Source: Deltaproteobacteria bacterium (GTDB lineage Bacteria; Desulfobacterota; Dissulfuribacteria; Dissulfuribacterales; UBA3076). From it: a stretch of 64,000 bases of DNA. The DNA lies in the NCBI GenBank assembly GCA_018399745.1, contig JAGYNZ010000012.1, forward strand, positions 1-64,000. The letters are read 5' to 3'. The notes under the pieces are model-generated. The model worked only from the letters and a program-made list of their open reading frames with translations, was not told the DNA's origin and ran no database searches. Both the position numbers and the translations under genes were made by a program. Below, in pieces: positions 16,581 to 25,335 of the stretch (position 1 is its first letter; each line of letters begins with the position of its first letter).

Positions 16581-16958
16581 ATGAAAACAAAAAAGAATCA
16601 TAAAATTTTTATCGGAACGGTAATCGGTATCTTCGCCATGATCTCTTGGATCGGCGGAGCGATTGCCGATATTGACACAGCTTTGGAAGGGGCAAAAAAG
16701 ATAGGCGAAACGGCAGAACAAATCGAGCAAATGAAAAAGGGTTTTTCAACTCCAGGGGAAGAAATAAAAACTCAGGAAGTCGAACAACAGGAAGCCAACG
16801 TAACAGCTGAGGAATCCGCAAATATAACCGTATCAGAACAACAGGAAGTTAACGCAACAGCTGAGGAATCCGCAAATATATCTGTGGAAGAGGCACTCAA
16901 AAAGAAGGCGGGTGAAGCCTCACAAGAATATATCTTGAAAAAAACAATCGGAAAATGA
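16581..16958 (+). CDS. Small secreted protein with tandem 18-residue repeat
   Basis: Unrecognised 125-residue protein. It begins with a signal peptide (MKTKKNHKIFIGTVIGIFAM..., cleaved near GAIADID) followed by an acidic, Glu/Ala/Thr-rich region. Two consecutive 54-base copies (16782-16835 and 16836-16889) encode EQQEANVTAEESANITVS and EQQEVNATAEESANISVE. A lysine-rich tail follows. GAGAGGTG ends a few bases before the ATG, so initiation is well supported. It lies 136 bases after the kinase gene on the same strand and might be its exported target or simply a neighbour. Confidence 0.7.
   Translation: MKTKKNHKIFIGTVIGIFAMISWIGGAIADIDTALEGAKKIGETAEQIEQMKKGFSTPGEEIKTQEVEQQEANVTAEESANITVSEQQEVNATAEESANISVEEALKKKAGEASQEYILKKTIGK
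16782..16889 (+). repeat. 54-base coding tandem repeat (2 copies)
   Basis: Two head-to-tail 54-base units within the small secreted protein differ at only a few positions, implying a recent duplication. Confidence 0.85.
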
Positions 16959-17004
16959 GATCAAAACTGGACAGGCCAGGCACAGGAGAAATGCAGGTGA
17001 ATGC

Positions 17005-17141
17005 GCAGATTCGTAATCTGCAGCCTGTATTCAAATAAATACTATGTAGAAAAAATCACTGACCTCTAAAGAAGAGGCACTGGGGGTCTTCCTGCTACCA
17101 TCGAGTCATAGGCGGAGATGAAGACCCCGTTATATCCTCTT
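17005..17141. other. Two stem-loop structures between convergent genes
   Basis: The gap 16959-17224 contains a hairpin GCAGATT-CGT-AATCTGC (17005-17021) and a larger nested structure: AAGAGG (17072-17077) with CCTCTT (17136-17141) enclosing GGGGTCTTC (17083-17091) with GAAGACCCC (17120-17128). Neither is followed by a T tract. They may end transcription from both sides, or be part of a small RNA. Confidence 0.4.
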
Positions 17142-17224
17142 AATATGATTAAAGATCCAGGGACCGCTATCGTTGATCTGAACTATGAAAGGGTCCAGGT
17201 TAACTAACATATTAATTCCTCCTG

Positions 17225-18553
17225 TTAACCACTAACCTTTTTCCGTCCGGGAGACACAGCGAGCATAAGAATCGCGCCTATAAAAAGGAGAACTATAATG
17301 GCACTCATTCCTATGCGCTGGCTGGATGTCCAGGCGGTAATCCACCCCACCATCAGCGGACCGATAAACGAGGTAGCTTTTCCGGACAATGCATAAAGCC
17401 CGAACATTTGGCTTCGTAACTGTTCAGGTGCGATCTGCCCTAAAAAAGAACGGCTGGATGCCTGAACCGGACCTACAAATACACCCAATATAAGGCCGAA
17501 AGTCCAGAAAAGCGCCGTGGAATGCACCAGCAGAATGCCTATGCCGGAAATAATCAGCCCTGCCAAAGAGATCAGTATGGTGCGTTTGGGACCGATCCAG
17601 TCATCTATCCATCCAAATCCAGCGGCACCCAAGCCGGCAGTGACATTCAATGCGATACCGAAAATCAAAACCTGCTGCTCATTCATGTCAAACGTACCGG
17701 CTGCGTATACACCGCCGAAAGCGAAGACAGTGGCCAGGCCGTCGATATATATCATTCTGGCGATCAGGAACCGGACAATATTTGAGTATCGCCGAATTCG
17801 GTAAAGGGAGTCCTTCAGCTGCTGCAACCCATCCCGCAGGGCCCTGGAAAAACTTTTGCCTGTGCTGCGGGTGTCCGGGGTAAATAAAAGCAATGGAAGA
17901 ACAAACAGCATATGCCATGCAGCTGCAAACACAAAAGTGGCACGCACGTTCTGCGCGGAATCAATATCTAAAACGAACCATGGGTTTTCGGTTTTTACAA
18001 AGGCAAAGAGGCAGAAGACCAGGCACAACAGGCCGCCGGCATATCCTGAACTCCACCCCCATCCGGACCACCTGCCCATATTATCTGATTTTACCAGGGC
18101 CGGAAGCATGGAGTTATAGAAAATCATGGCGCATTCTGAGGTCACCGTACCGAAGGCTACCAAAATGAGAGCAAGCATGAGGTAACTTGAGGAAGGCTTC
18201 ACGAACCAAAGGGATGCCATGGACGCCACGCAGAGAATAGTTAACACGGCTATCCATGGTTTGCGCCTGCCGCCTTGATCTGCAAGCGCACCCAACACAG
18301 GACCGATCAGGGCTATGATAACTCCGGCGATGCTGAGGGTGTTTCCCCATTGGGCAGTGCCGATGGTTTCGCTCACTGCGACCCTGTTTGTAAAGTAAGC
18401 GGCAAAAATGAATGTCTGGATTACCGTTGCAAAGGCACTGTTGGCCCAGTCAAAAAAAGTCCAGGAAATCAGTTGGAACGTCGTTGCCTTTTTATTTGAA
18501 TTTGGCTGACTGGCTGCTTCATCGGACCTGACAACCCCTTCTGGATAATTCAC
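17225..18553 (-). CDS. UMF1/Atg22-family MFS transporter
   Basis: Twelve-helix major facilitator of the UMF1 (Atg22-like) family, 442 residues, in the inner membrane. Family signs include WTFFDWANSAFATVIQTFIF near the N-terminus, the loop GALADQGGRRKPW (motif A-like) and FVGPVQASSRSFLGQ in the second half. Its ATG overlaps the stop codon of the upstream acyltransferase gene (ATGA), so the two are translated together. The arrangement parallels Aas with the lysophospholipid flippase LplT in enterobacteria, but the transporter here is from a different MFS family. Substrate is therefore an inference (lysophospholipid or related lipid). Confidence 0.85.
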   Translation of the reverse strand: MNYPEGVVRSDEAASQPNSNKKATTFQLISWTFFDWANSAFATVIQTFIFAAYFTNRVAVSETIGTAQWGNTLSIAGVIIALIGPVLGALADQGGRRKPWIAVLTILCVASMASLWFVKPSSSYLMLALILVAFGTVTSECAMIFYNSMLPALVKSDNMGRWSGWGWSSGYAGGLLCLVFCLFAFVKTENPWFVLDIDSAQNVRATFVFAAAWHMLFVLPLLLFTPDTRSTGKSFSRALRDGLQQLKDSLYRIRRYSNIVRFLIARMIYIDGLATVFAFGGVYAAGTFDMNEQQVLIFGIALNVTAGLGAAGFGWIDDWIGPKRTILISLAGLIISGIGILLVHSTALFWTFGLILGVFVGPVQASSRSFLGQIAPEQLRSQMFGLYALSGKATSFIGPLMVGWITAWTSSQRIGMSAIIVLLFIGAILMLAVSPGRKKVSG

Positions 18554-21282
18554 ATATCGTCTCCCAATTCAATGATCCGATTATGGAGGGCCGCGACGAT
18601 GCGGTCTTTAGGTTCTTCTCCCCTGCCCTCTTTTTCCAGGTCTTTCGTATCCAAAGGATTACCGAACGTGATCATCACTGGAACACGCCGTATTCGAAGC
18701 CGGCCGACCGGCATGGCTTCATATGTTCCGTGAATAAACACCGGTATTACGCTGACCTGAAAGCGTTCGAGCAAAATGCCTATACCTGGTTTAAAAGGCA
18801 GCAATTCCCCATCATGAGAACGCATTCCTTCAGGGAACCAGACAAGATTTTTACCTTGCTTTATAACCGCTGCGGCAAATGCCAAACTGGAAAAAACCCC
18901 CTTTTCCGGATCGATGGGAATCGTTTGGGCCAACCGGCTGACAAAACGGTTGAAAGGATTGGCAAAGGCCGCACCGGTCCAACCCGCCCAGTAAGTCCGG
19001 GTCATTCGATCGAAGCTGAATGCTGCTGCGATCACAAACGAATCAAGGTAGCTGACATGGTTGGGTGTAAAGATGAATTGCCCTTTCTCAGGCAGATTCT
19101 CAAGTCCTTTTACCTCCAGCTTAAAGAATTTTTTTACCAGGACCTGATTGATCCTGAACAGAAAGCGGGCAATGAAGAGCATTCCAGGGCTTAATGGCTC
19201 CAGCCACTGTTTTTGACGGTTACTTAGAACCGATTCGGGATGATCCAGGAGAGGGACCTGCTGAGCTGTTTCACCTGACAGGGAGGTTTCAGCAACTTCG
19301 CTCAGCAGGTCACGAACAGTCTCTATTCGGGCAACCGCATTCTCGTCCAGTTCGATCCCTGTATGCCGGCGAATCTCCATAGTGATGTTGAGCCACTCCA
19401 GTGAATCTACTCCAAGGTCCAGTTGAGTACTGGTATCCGGGGTCAGGCGTTGCTCCTTATAGCGACTGGCAAGCCAATCCCAGACCTGCCTTGCCCCCTG
19501 GTCTTCGAGCAGCGCTCGGTCCCGATCCGACATTTCCCGGATCGGAATAGGCCCCGCCTTCACCTTGCCGATTTTCCCTTCTGTTTTGGCCCTTTTATAT
19601 AGTTCGGGGAGCACGTGTCTTCGAATTTTACCGATACGGGTACGGGCCAGAGATTCTCGTGTGACGGCGTAATCAGAAATTCGTTTATAGGATGCTAATT
19701 TTTTGGACTGTTCGCGGACGGCCCGGGCGATGATTTCCTCGATGTCTCCTTGCGCCTGTCTGCGAAGTTCGCTCATTTCGGGTACAATGACCGCTACAAG
19801 TTCATTCTCTCTTTGGAGAACAGCAGTTTCCCTTATGAAAATATGAGCGTCATAGACTTCCTCGACTTCATCGGGTTGAATGTTTTCGCCGCTTTCGGTG
19901 ATGATCATGGTGGAAATGCGGCCCACGACATACAGATAACCGTCTTCATCAAAATAGCCCAGATCTCCGGTACGGAACCAACCGTCTCCGGTCAGGACCT
20001 CTCGGGTCTTTTCCGGCATATTGAGATAGCCGGAAAAAATACTTGGACCCCTTGCCAGAATTTCACCGTATTTTCGGTTTTTATGAGTTTTTTGCCCAAA
20101 GGAATCTTCGGATTCTCCAGGTTTGCCTGATGAATCAATGCGTAATTGAACCCCTTCAATCACTTTACCAACACTACCAAGTCGAGCCCTACCGGGAGGA
20201 TTCAGGGTCAGAAGGGGTGAGGTCTCAGTCAGTCCATAACCAATACCGACTTTCCAGCCCAATCCTTCAAGCTTCCAGGCCAGTTCCGTATCGAGGGCAG
20301 CACCACCGGACGCAAGAATACTCAGTTGGAGTCCGAAGCGATTATGGAGAGATCTTAAAAAAAGTTTCCCGAGCCTTACGCCGAATCTTTGGCGAAGCCA
20401 TATACACAGCGCAAGATCGATATTGAAAAGGGTGTCCACAATTTTTCCACCCGATCTGGCCTGGGCCTCGATTCCGCTATACAGGGCCCTGTAAAGGCGA
20501 GGTACGCCGATGACTGTTGTGACTTCTCCCTCCTGAATCGCTCGAAGAATCTGGGGTCCGGTTAAAGACTGAGGAACAATGATCACCAATCCCAAAGAAA
20601 GCGGAACGAGTGTTCCGATGACAAAAGGGTAAACGTGATGAAGGGGCAGGGGCAGAAAAACCCGGTCTCTTTCCGTAACCAGCTGGGTCTTAATGATGGT
20701 ATTGAGCTGAAAAACCAGATTTTTATGGGTTAAGGGAACACCCTTGGGCGGCCCGGTGGTGCCGGAGGTATAAAACAACACGGCAGGGTCATCCGGTTCG
20801 ATTTTTACATATTCACCGGTTTCATCTGTCAATAATCTCCGCCAGCTGGTCACATTGTCAGTTTCTTCACTTGATTCAATGTCAATGACATAAATTTTCA
20901 CCTTTATTCCGGCAAGCGCACCTGTAATCTGATCGACATAATCCATGGTGGTGAAAATGTATTCGGCGCCGCTATCCTTAATAATCCTGATGAGTGTGTC
21001 CTTGCTTGTCTGCACGTCCAGAGGCATGACGACTGCACCTGCCTTTATCACTCCAAGGCTTACAACAACTGATTCAAACCGGACTCCCGCGAGAAGCCCC
21101 ACGTGTTCACCTGGTCGAACACCTATTTTTCTCAAACCGCTCGCCAACCGCAGTGCATGATCACCCAGCTGAGAATAGGACCATTCCTTTGCGCTCTCTT
21201 TGTATAAAACCAGCATGGATGTCTTGTCACCACGCTGGGGAAGGATATCAATAAGGGATTCCAGCGTCTGCAATTGATCCAT
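18550..21282 (-). CDS. Acyl-ACP/acyl-CoA synthetase fused to carrier domain and PlsC acyltransferase
   Basis: Three-part enzyme of 910 residues for acylating lipids. Order: an AMP-forming acyl ligase (residues ~1-510; VLFYTSGTTGPPKGVP, GYGLTETSP, FRTGDLGYFDEDGYLY), an acyl-carrier-like domain with phosphopantetheine serine in DLGVDSLEW (about 625-690), and a PlsC/LPLAT acyltransferase (NHVSYLD and WFPEGMRS, about 740-905). This suggests activation of a fatty acid, loading on the built-in carrier, and transfer to a lysophospholipid or glycerol phosphate. The start is the ATG at 21282, preceded at normal distance by AAAGGGGG; an earlier ATG at 21309 would lack this. The E. coli Aas has the opposite domain order and no carrier domain. 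Confidence 0.85.
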   Translation of the reverse strand: MDQLQTLESLIDILPQRGDKTSMLVLYKESAKEWSYSQLGDHALRLASGLRKIGVRPGEHVGLLAGVRFESVVVSLGVIKAGAVVMPLDVQTSKDTLIRIIKDSGAEYIFTTMDYVDQITGALAGIKVKIYVIDIESSEETDNVTSWRRLLTDETGEYVKIEPDDPAVLFYTSGTTGPPKGVPLTHKNLVFQLNTIIKTQLVTERDRVFLPLPLHHVYPFVIGTLVPLSLGLVIIVPQSLTGPQILRAIQEGEVTTVIGVPRLYRALYSGIEAQARSGGKIVDTLFNIDLALCIWLRQRFGVRLGKLFLRSLHNRFGLQLSILASGGAALDTELAWKLEGLGWKVGIGYGLTETSPLLTLNPPGRARLGSVGKVIEGVQLRIDSSGKPGESEDSFGQKTHKNRKYGEILARGPSIFSGYLNMPEKTREVLTGDGWFRTGDLGYFDEDGYLYVVGRISTMIITESGENIQPDEVEEVYDAHIFIRETAVLQRENELVAVIVPEMSELRRQAQGDIEEIIARAVREQSKKLASYKRISDYAVTRESLARTRIGKIRRHVLPELYKRAKTEGKIGKVKAGPIPIREMSDRDRALLEDQGARQVWDWLASRYKEQRLTPDTSTQLDLGVDSLEWLNITMEIRRHTGIELDENAVARIETVRDLLSEVAETSLSGETAQQVPLLDHPESVLSNRQKQWLEPLSPGMLFIARFLFRINQVLVKKFFKLEVKGLENLPEKGQFIFTPNHVSYLDSFVIAAAFSFDRMTRTYWAGWTGAAFANPFNRFVSRLAQTIPIDPEKGVFSSLAFAAAVIKQGKNLVWFPEGMRSHDGELLPFKPGIGILLERFQVSVIPVFIHGTYEAMPVGRLRIRRVPVMITFGNPLDTKDLEKEGRGEEPKDRIVAALHNRIIELGDDM

Positions 21283-21309
21283 GTTTTTCCCCCTTTTGCA
21301 ATAAACCAT

Positions 21310-21645
21310 GATGATAATTCACGCTGTCCAATTTATTTACCATATGTCAGTTGTCTTATTTATATGATACAATTGTAAAAAACAACGCGTCATCCCGGGA
21401 CCGGAACTGAGGGTCAAGGTCCGCAATGACCTCAAGCCGTCTTTTAAGTTTAAATCAGTACCCCCTTAGCAGCAAAATATTTTGCCCAGGTGACAATAGA
21501 CACCTCTTTGATTTATCTTATGCGAAATTAGTAAATTTGACTCCGGCCGTTACGGCGCAGATACGTTTGGATTTATTCCAAAAATAAACAATGATTGGAA
21601 AATATAGCTACTGAAAGCATATTGAGTAATCCAACTTGAGGATAC
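21310..21645. other. Intergenic region without recognisable gene
   Basis: This divergent gap must hold promoters for both the acyltransferase (minus) and the PilZ gene (plus). I see only an imperfect inverted repeat (TGAGGGTCA with TGACCTCA, about 21408-21435) and no convincing promoter boxes. Confidence 0.4.
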
Positions 21646-21651
21646 ATGGCA

Positions 21652-22329
21652 ATGGACATTATTCCAGGATCCAATGTAGATATCGTCCTTGACTTCGACT
21701 GGTTGAACGAAAAAATCGACGTCAGGAGGGCAACGGTCTACGAACTGAATGATAAAAGAATAGTAATATCCCAAACTGCTCCACCCACCGGACGATATAA
21801 TATCGGTAAAAAGGTCAAAATTACTTATCTTCTGTTTGAAAAAGATGTCTGGGTCCGTTACGGCATAAATGGAAGGCTTACAAGGATTGTCAATAACTAC
21901 AGACTATCAGGATATGAAACTGTACAGGCAATTGAAATAATACCTGAACCCGGCCGTGAATTCTTTAATTTGAGGTTATTTTACAGATTGGAACCACCTC
22001 TTGATTGTGGCTTAACCCTTTTTCTTAAAAAAGAAAGGATGAATATCCTTAATATCTCGCTCGGCGGCGTTAAATTCACCCATAGCAAGGATTATCCGAT
22101 ACAACCGAAAAGCCGGCTGAATTTAATCTTACGAATAGATGAACAAAATTACGATGTAGAGGCACGGACCATGAGGATCTCGTCAGTTAGTGGTAGAATG
22201 GGAGAAAAATTGGAGGCCGCAGCCGTTAAATTTTTAAATCTGGACAAAAAGATACAAGAACTCCTTTCGTTTAAGATCAGGGAGATTGAAAGAAAGATGC
22301 GTTACAAAGAGGCATATGCTGAAGATTAG
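21652..22329 (+). CDS. PilZ-domain (c-di-GMP-binding) protein, YcgR-like
   Basis: Two-domain cytoplasmic protein expected to bind cyclic di-GMP. Numbered from an ATG at 21646, the C-terminal PilZ domain carries the RxxxR motif R110-LFY-R114 and NxSxxG at N136-ISLG-G141, both intact. The N-terminal ~105 residues resemble the YcgR/PilZN-type flanking domain. Of two in-frame ATGs, the second (21652) is better spaced from GAGG (21638-21641), the first being only 4 bases away. It stands alone upstream of rplM. A link with exopolysaccharide or pilus control is plausible but unproven. Confidence 0.8.
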   Translation: MDIIPGSNVDIVLDFDWLNEKIDVRRATVYELNDKRIVISQTAPPTGRYNIGKKVKITYLLFEKDVWVRYGINGRLTRIVNNYRLSGYETVQAIEIIPEPGREFFNLRLFYRLEPPLDCGLTLFLKKERMNILNISLGGVKFTHSKDYPIQPKSRLNLILRIDEQNYDVEARTMRISSVSGRMGEKLEAAAVKFLNLDKKIQELLSFKIREIERKMRYKEAYAED

Positions 22330-22351
22330 GGTTGTATGACATTTTTTACCC

Positions 22352-22380
22352 TTGACAATCATCTCTATTTCTTTTAGATG
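22352..22380 (+). promoter_or_regulatory. Sigma-70-like promoter for rplM-rpsI
   Basis: TTGACA (22352-22357) is followed at 16 bases by TTAGAT (22374-22379). The -35 box is perfect and the -10 box moderate. It lies about 65 bases before rplM. Confidence 0.45.
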
Positions 22381-22442
22381 TCCAGTGCCTTTCATCCAGA
22401 AAGGACAAAAGTCTCTTGCAGTTATAAATTGGAGTTTATCCT

Positions 22443-22877
22443 ATGACAACACCTCTTCCAAAGGTAGAAGAAATTGAACGTAAATGGTATATTGTAGATG
22501 CCAGTGATAAGGTTCTGGGCCGACTGGCAACTCAAATTGCCGCAAGGTTGAGGGGTAAGCACAGGCCTATTTTCACCCCTCACCTGGATACCGGTGACTT
22601 TATTATAGTGGTAAATGCGGATAAGATCAGGCTTACTGGTGGAAAACTGGATAAAAAATTATATTATAGACATTCAGGCTATCTCGGCAGCATGAAGGCC
22701 GTTACTGCCCGCAAGTTATTGGATACAAAGCCGGAAAAGGTTATTCAGCTGGCAGTGAAACGCATGTTACCCAAAAATCGTCTGGGGCGCAGCCAGCTCA
22801 AAAAGCTTAAAATCTATGCCGGCCCACAGCATCCACATCAGGCACAGGTCCCGGAACAGCTTCAGATAAACAGCTAA
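22443..22877 (+). CDS. rplM: 50S ribosomal protein L13
   Basis: Large-subunit ribosomal protein of 144 residues, the usual length. Diagnostic stretches are [39 protein letters not shown] and [12 protein letters not shown], then [12 protein letters not shown] near the end. GGAG lies 7 bases before the ATG. It precedes rpsI by 32 bases, the standard rplM-rpsI operon. Confidence 0.98.
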   Translation: MTTPLPKVEEIERKWYIVDASDKVLGRLATQIAARLRGKHRPIFTPHLDTGDFIIVVNADKIRLTGGKLDKKLYYRHSGYLGSMKAVTARKLLDTKPEKVIQLAVKRMLPKNRLGRSQLKKLKIYAGPQHPHQAQVPEQLQINS

Positions 22878-22909
22878 AAGCTAACGGTCTATCTAAGGAT
22901 ATCAAAAAC

Positions 22910-23302
22910 ATGGAACAAACACGCTACTATGCTACCGGCAAAAGAAAGACCGCCGTAGCCCGTATATGGATATATCCTGGTGAAGGTAAAATGACGGCTA
23001 ATGGAAGGCCCTTTGATAAATACTTTGATGTAGATACCGCCCGTCTTATTACAGAGCAGCCTTTTGCCATTACAAATACACTGGGCAAATTTGATACCAT
23101 GATCAAAGTCAAGGGTGGCGGAAAAAACAGCCAGTCAGAGGCAGTTCGCCACGGCATCGCCTGTGCGCTCCTTCAGGCCGATGAGGGATATCGAATTCCA
23201 TTAAAGAAGGCCGGCCTTCTTTCCAGAGACGCCAGAAAAAAGGAGCGCAAGAAGTATGGACTCGCAGGGGCCAGAAAGCGCTATCAGTATTCCAAACGCT
23301 AG
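22910..23302 (+). CDS. rpsI: 30S ribosomal protein S9
   Basis: Small-subunit ribosomal protein, 130 residues as usual. It starts YYATGKRKTAVARIWI and ends ARKRYQYSKR, the conserved C-terminal tail that reaches the P-site tRNA; the internal KVKGGGKNSQSEAVRHGIA is also diagnostic. AAGGAT precedes the start. A TGGGCAT-ATGCCCA hairpin (23325-23346) follows and may end the operon. Confidence 0.98.
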   Translation: MEQTRYYATGKRKTAVARIWIYPGEGKMTANGRPFDKYFDVDTARLITEQPFAITNTLGKFDTMIKVKGGGKNSQSEAVRHGIACALLQADEGYRIPLKKAGLLSRDARKKERKKYGLAGARKRYQYSKR

Positions 23303-23324
23303 ACCCGTGTGAAAGATTTAAGTT

Positions 23325-23346
23325 TGGGCATAAACTAAAATGCCCA
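23325..23346 (+). terminator. Weak stem-loop after rpsI
   Basis: TGGGCAT (23325-23331) and ATGCCCA (23340-23346) form a 7-bp hairpin with an 8-base loop. Only a short interrupted T stretch follows, so terminator function is uncertain. Confidence 0.4.
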
Positions 23347-23451
23347 TATTTACGCAAATCGTATTATTGTCGTCATTGGATCAGGATTGTAGGATTCCAT
23401 AACCTCAGCTCAATTATTCACCTGTAAACTTAAGCATCGATCCCAGAACAA

Positions 23452-24489
23452 ATGTTACGGATAGCAATAGTAGGAGGGTCCGGTTATACGGGAATCGAAC
23501 TCCTGCGTATACTCAAATTCCACCCAAGGGCAAACGTAGTAGCAGTAACATCACGTAAATATGCGGGGCGGCCTGCAGGAGCTGTCTTTCCGTCACTGCA
23601 CGGCTATGATGATCTTTTTTTTACAGAGCCCGACGTCACCTATCTCAGCAAAACAGCCGACTGGATATTTACAGCTGTCCCTCATAAGACTGCCATGTCG
23701 ATTGTTCCCCAGTTTTTTGAAGCAGGATGCAGAATCATAGACCTTTCAGCTGATTTTCGTCTGAGAGATCGCCGAACCTATGAAATTTGGTATCAGGCCC
23801 ATACTGCCTCTGAAATACTTAATAAGGCAGTGTACGGAATGCCTGAAATCTACAGAGAAAAAATAGCAGGAGCGCAACTTGTTGCAAATCCAGGCTGCTA
23901 TCCAACCAGTGCGATCCTCCCCCTTGTACCCTTGCTGAATTCGAAAATAATCAGCTCTAAACGGATAATAGCAGACTCTAAATCCGGAGCCAGTGGGGCC
24001 GGCCGAAACCCATCCGTAGTGACACTTTACTGCGAAGTCAATGAGGCACTCAAGGCATATAAGGTGGCTGAGCACCGTCACCTGCCTGAAATCGAACAAG
24101 AACTGTCCGTAGCAGCAGGTAAACCCGTGTTCATTACCTTTACCCCCCATCTGGTCCCCATGACCAGGGGTATCCTCACGACGATCTATGCCCAAATGAA
24201 TGAGAAAATATCTACTGACCGGGTCCTGGCAGTCATAAAAGAATTCTATAAAAATTCTCCTTTTGTACGTATACTGCCTGAAGGCACTTTTCCCGACATA
24301 TCATATGTGAGGGGAAGCAACTTCTGCGATATCGGAGCAAAGGTAGACAGGCATACCAACATGCTCATACTGATATCCGCCATAGACAATCTGGTAAAAG
24401 GTGCCTCAGGACAGGCTGTCCAGAACCTTAATATAATGGCTGGACTGGACGAGTCTTCAGGCCTTGGCACAATCCCTCTGTTTCCCTAG
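23452..24489 (+). CDS. argC: N-acetyl-gamma-glutamyl-phosphate reductase
   Basis: NADPH-dependent enzyme of arginine biosynthesis that reduces N-acetylglutamyl phosphate to the semialdehyde. The nucleotide-binding loop GGSGYTG (8-14) and catalytic Cys149 in VANPGCYPTS are present, as is the SGASGAGR loop and the HRHLPEIEQEL segment. 345 residues is the usual length. No Shine-Dalgarno is evident, but the N-terminus MLRIAIVGGSGYTG fits the family. truA starts 3 bases after the stop, so the two are probably co-transcribed. Other arg genes are not in the window. Confidence 0.96.
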   Translation: MLRIAIVGGSGYTGIELLRILKFHPRANVVAVTSRKYAGRPAGAVFPSLHGYDDLFFTEPDVTYLSKTADWIFTAVPHKTAMSIVPQFFEAGCRIIDLSADFRLRDRRTYEIWYQAHTASEILNKAVYGMPEIYREKIAGAQLVANPGCYPTSAILPLVPLLNSKIISSKRIIADSKSGASGAGRNPSVVTLYCEVNEALKAYKVAEHRHLPEIEQELSVAAGKPVFITFTPHLVPMTRGILTTIYAQMNEKISTDRVLAVIKEFYKNSPFVRILPEGTFPDISYVRGSNFCDIGAKVDRHTNMLILISAIDNLVKGASGQAVQNLNIMAGLDESSGLGTIPLFP

Positions 24490-24492
24490 ACC

Positions 24493-25329
24493 ATGTATCC
24501 TTCAGGCCGGTTTCACCCTCCCTCCAGAAACATAAGGCTTATTATCCAATACAACGGGACAGAGTATCATGGATGGCAAAGGCAGATCAGCCGGATAAGC
24601 ATTCAGGAAGTCATCCAGACTGCCATTAAAAAGATGACAGGTGAGCAGGTCTGTCTTATCGGCTCTGGGAGAACTGATGCCGGGGTACATGCCCTGGCCC
24701 AGGTGGCAAATTTTCATACCGATTCGAGAATCCCGCTGGAAGGATTTCTTAAAGGTCTCAACAGTCTCTTGCCGGAGGATATTGCTATATTAGAGGCATC
24801 AGAGGTCGCCCCTGACTTTCACTCAATCCGCAACTCAATCTGTAAAATATACTGTTATCACATCCTGGCCTCAAAGACCAAGTCTCCCTTTTGGAATAAA
24901 AGGGTGTGGTTGTTAAACCGGAATCTGGACATAGATGTCATGAAAATGGCACTACCGCAACTCATGGGCACCCTTGACTTTAGTGCCTTTAAGGCAAGTG
25001 GAAGCAATGCAAAGACGTCTATCCGCACCATACACTTGTGTGAAATCAAGCCAATCTCATGGGAAATATTCACGCCACCTGGCGGACTGCACTATATTTT
25101 TACCATTGCCGCTGACGGTTTCCTTCGTTATATGGTCAGGAATATTGTAGGGCTTCTGGTGCAAATCGGTCTTGGAAAGAGATCTTATGAAGATATGGCC
25201 AGTGTCATTGCCTCCAGGGATCGTTCTTCAGCCGGTCCCACGGCCCCCCCGCAGGGCCTGTATTTGAAACACGTCTATTATGATAAATCTGAAATTCCGT
25301 TCATTATCAATGAGCATCGAAAGGAGTAA
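24493..25329 (+). CDS. truA: tRNA pseudouridine(38-40) synthase TruA
   Basis: Modifies uridines 38-40 in the anticodon stem of tRNAs. The catalytic motif GRTDAGVHA is at 59-67 with Asp62. Also seen are NGTEYHGWQRQ near the start, RNIVGLLVQIGLG and the C-terminal PTAPPQGLYLKHVYY. Length 278 is slightly long because of a ~10-residue N-terminal extension. It lies between argC and the aminotransferase gene with gaps of 3 and 6 bases. Confidence 0.96.
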   Translation: MYPSGRFHPPSRNIRLIIQYNGTEYHGWQRQISRISIQEVIQTAIKKMTGEQVCLIGSGRTDAGVHALAQVANFHTDSRIPLEGFLKGLNSLLPEDIAILEASEVAPDFHSIRNSICKIYCYHILASKTKSPFWNKRVWLLNRNLDIDVMKMALPQLMGTLDFSAFKASGSNAKTSIRTIHLCEIKPISWEIFTPPGGLHYIFTIAADGFLRYMVRNIVGLLVQIGLGKRSYEDMASVIASRDRSSAGPTAPPQGLYLKHVYYDKSEIPFIINEHRKE

Positions 25330-25335
25330 AATTAA

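Noticed and set aside
22927-23157. Minus-strand open frame inside rpsI
   Set aside because: A shadow of the ribosomal protein gene; its sequence has no family features.
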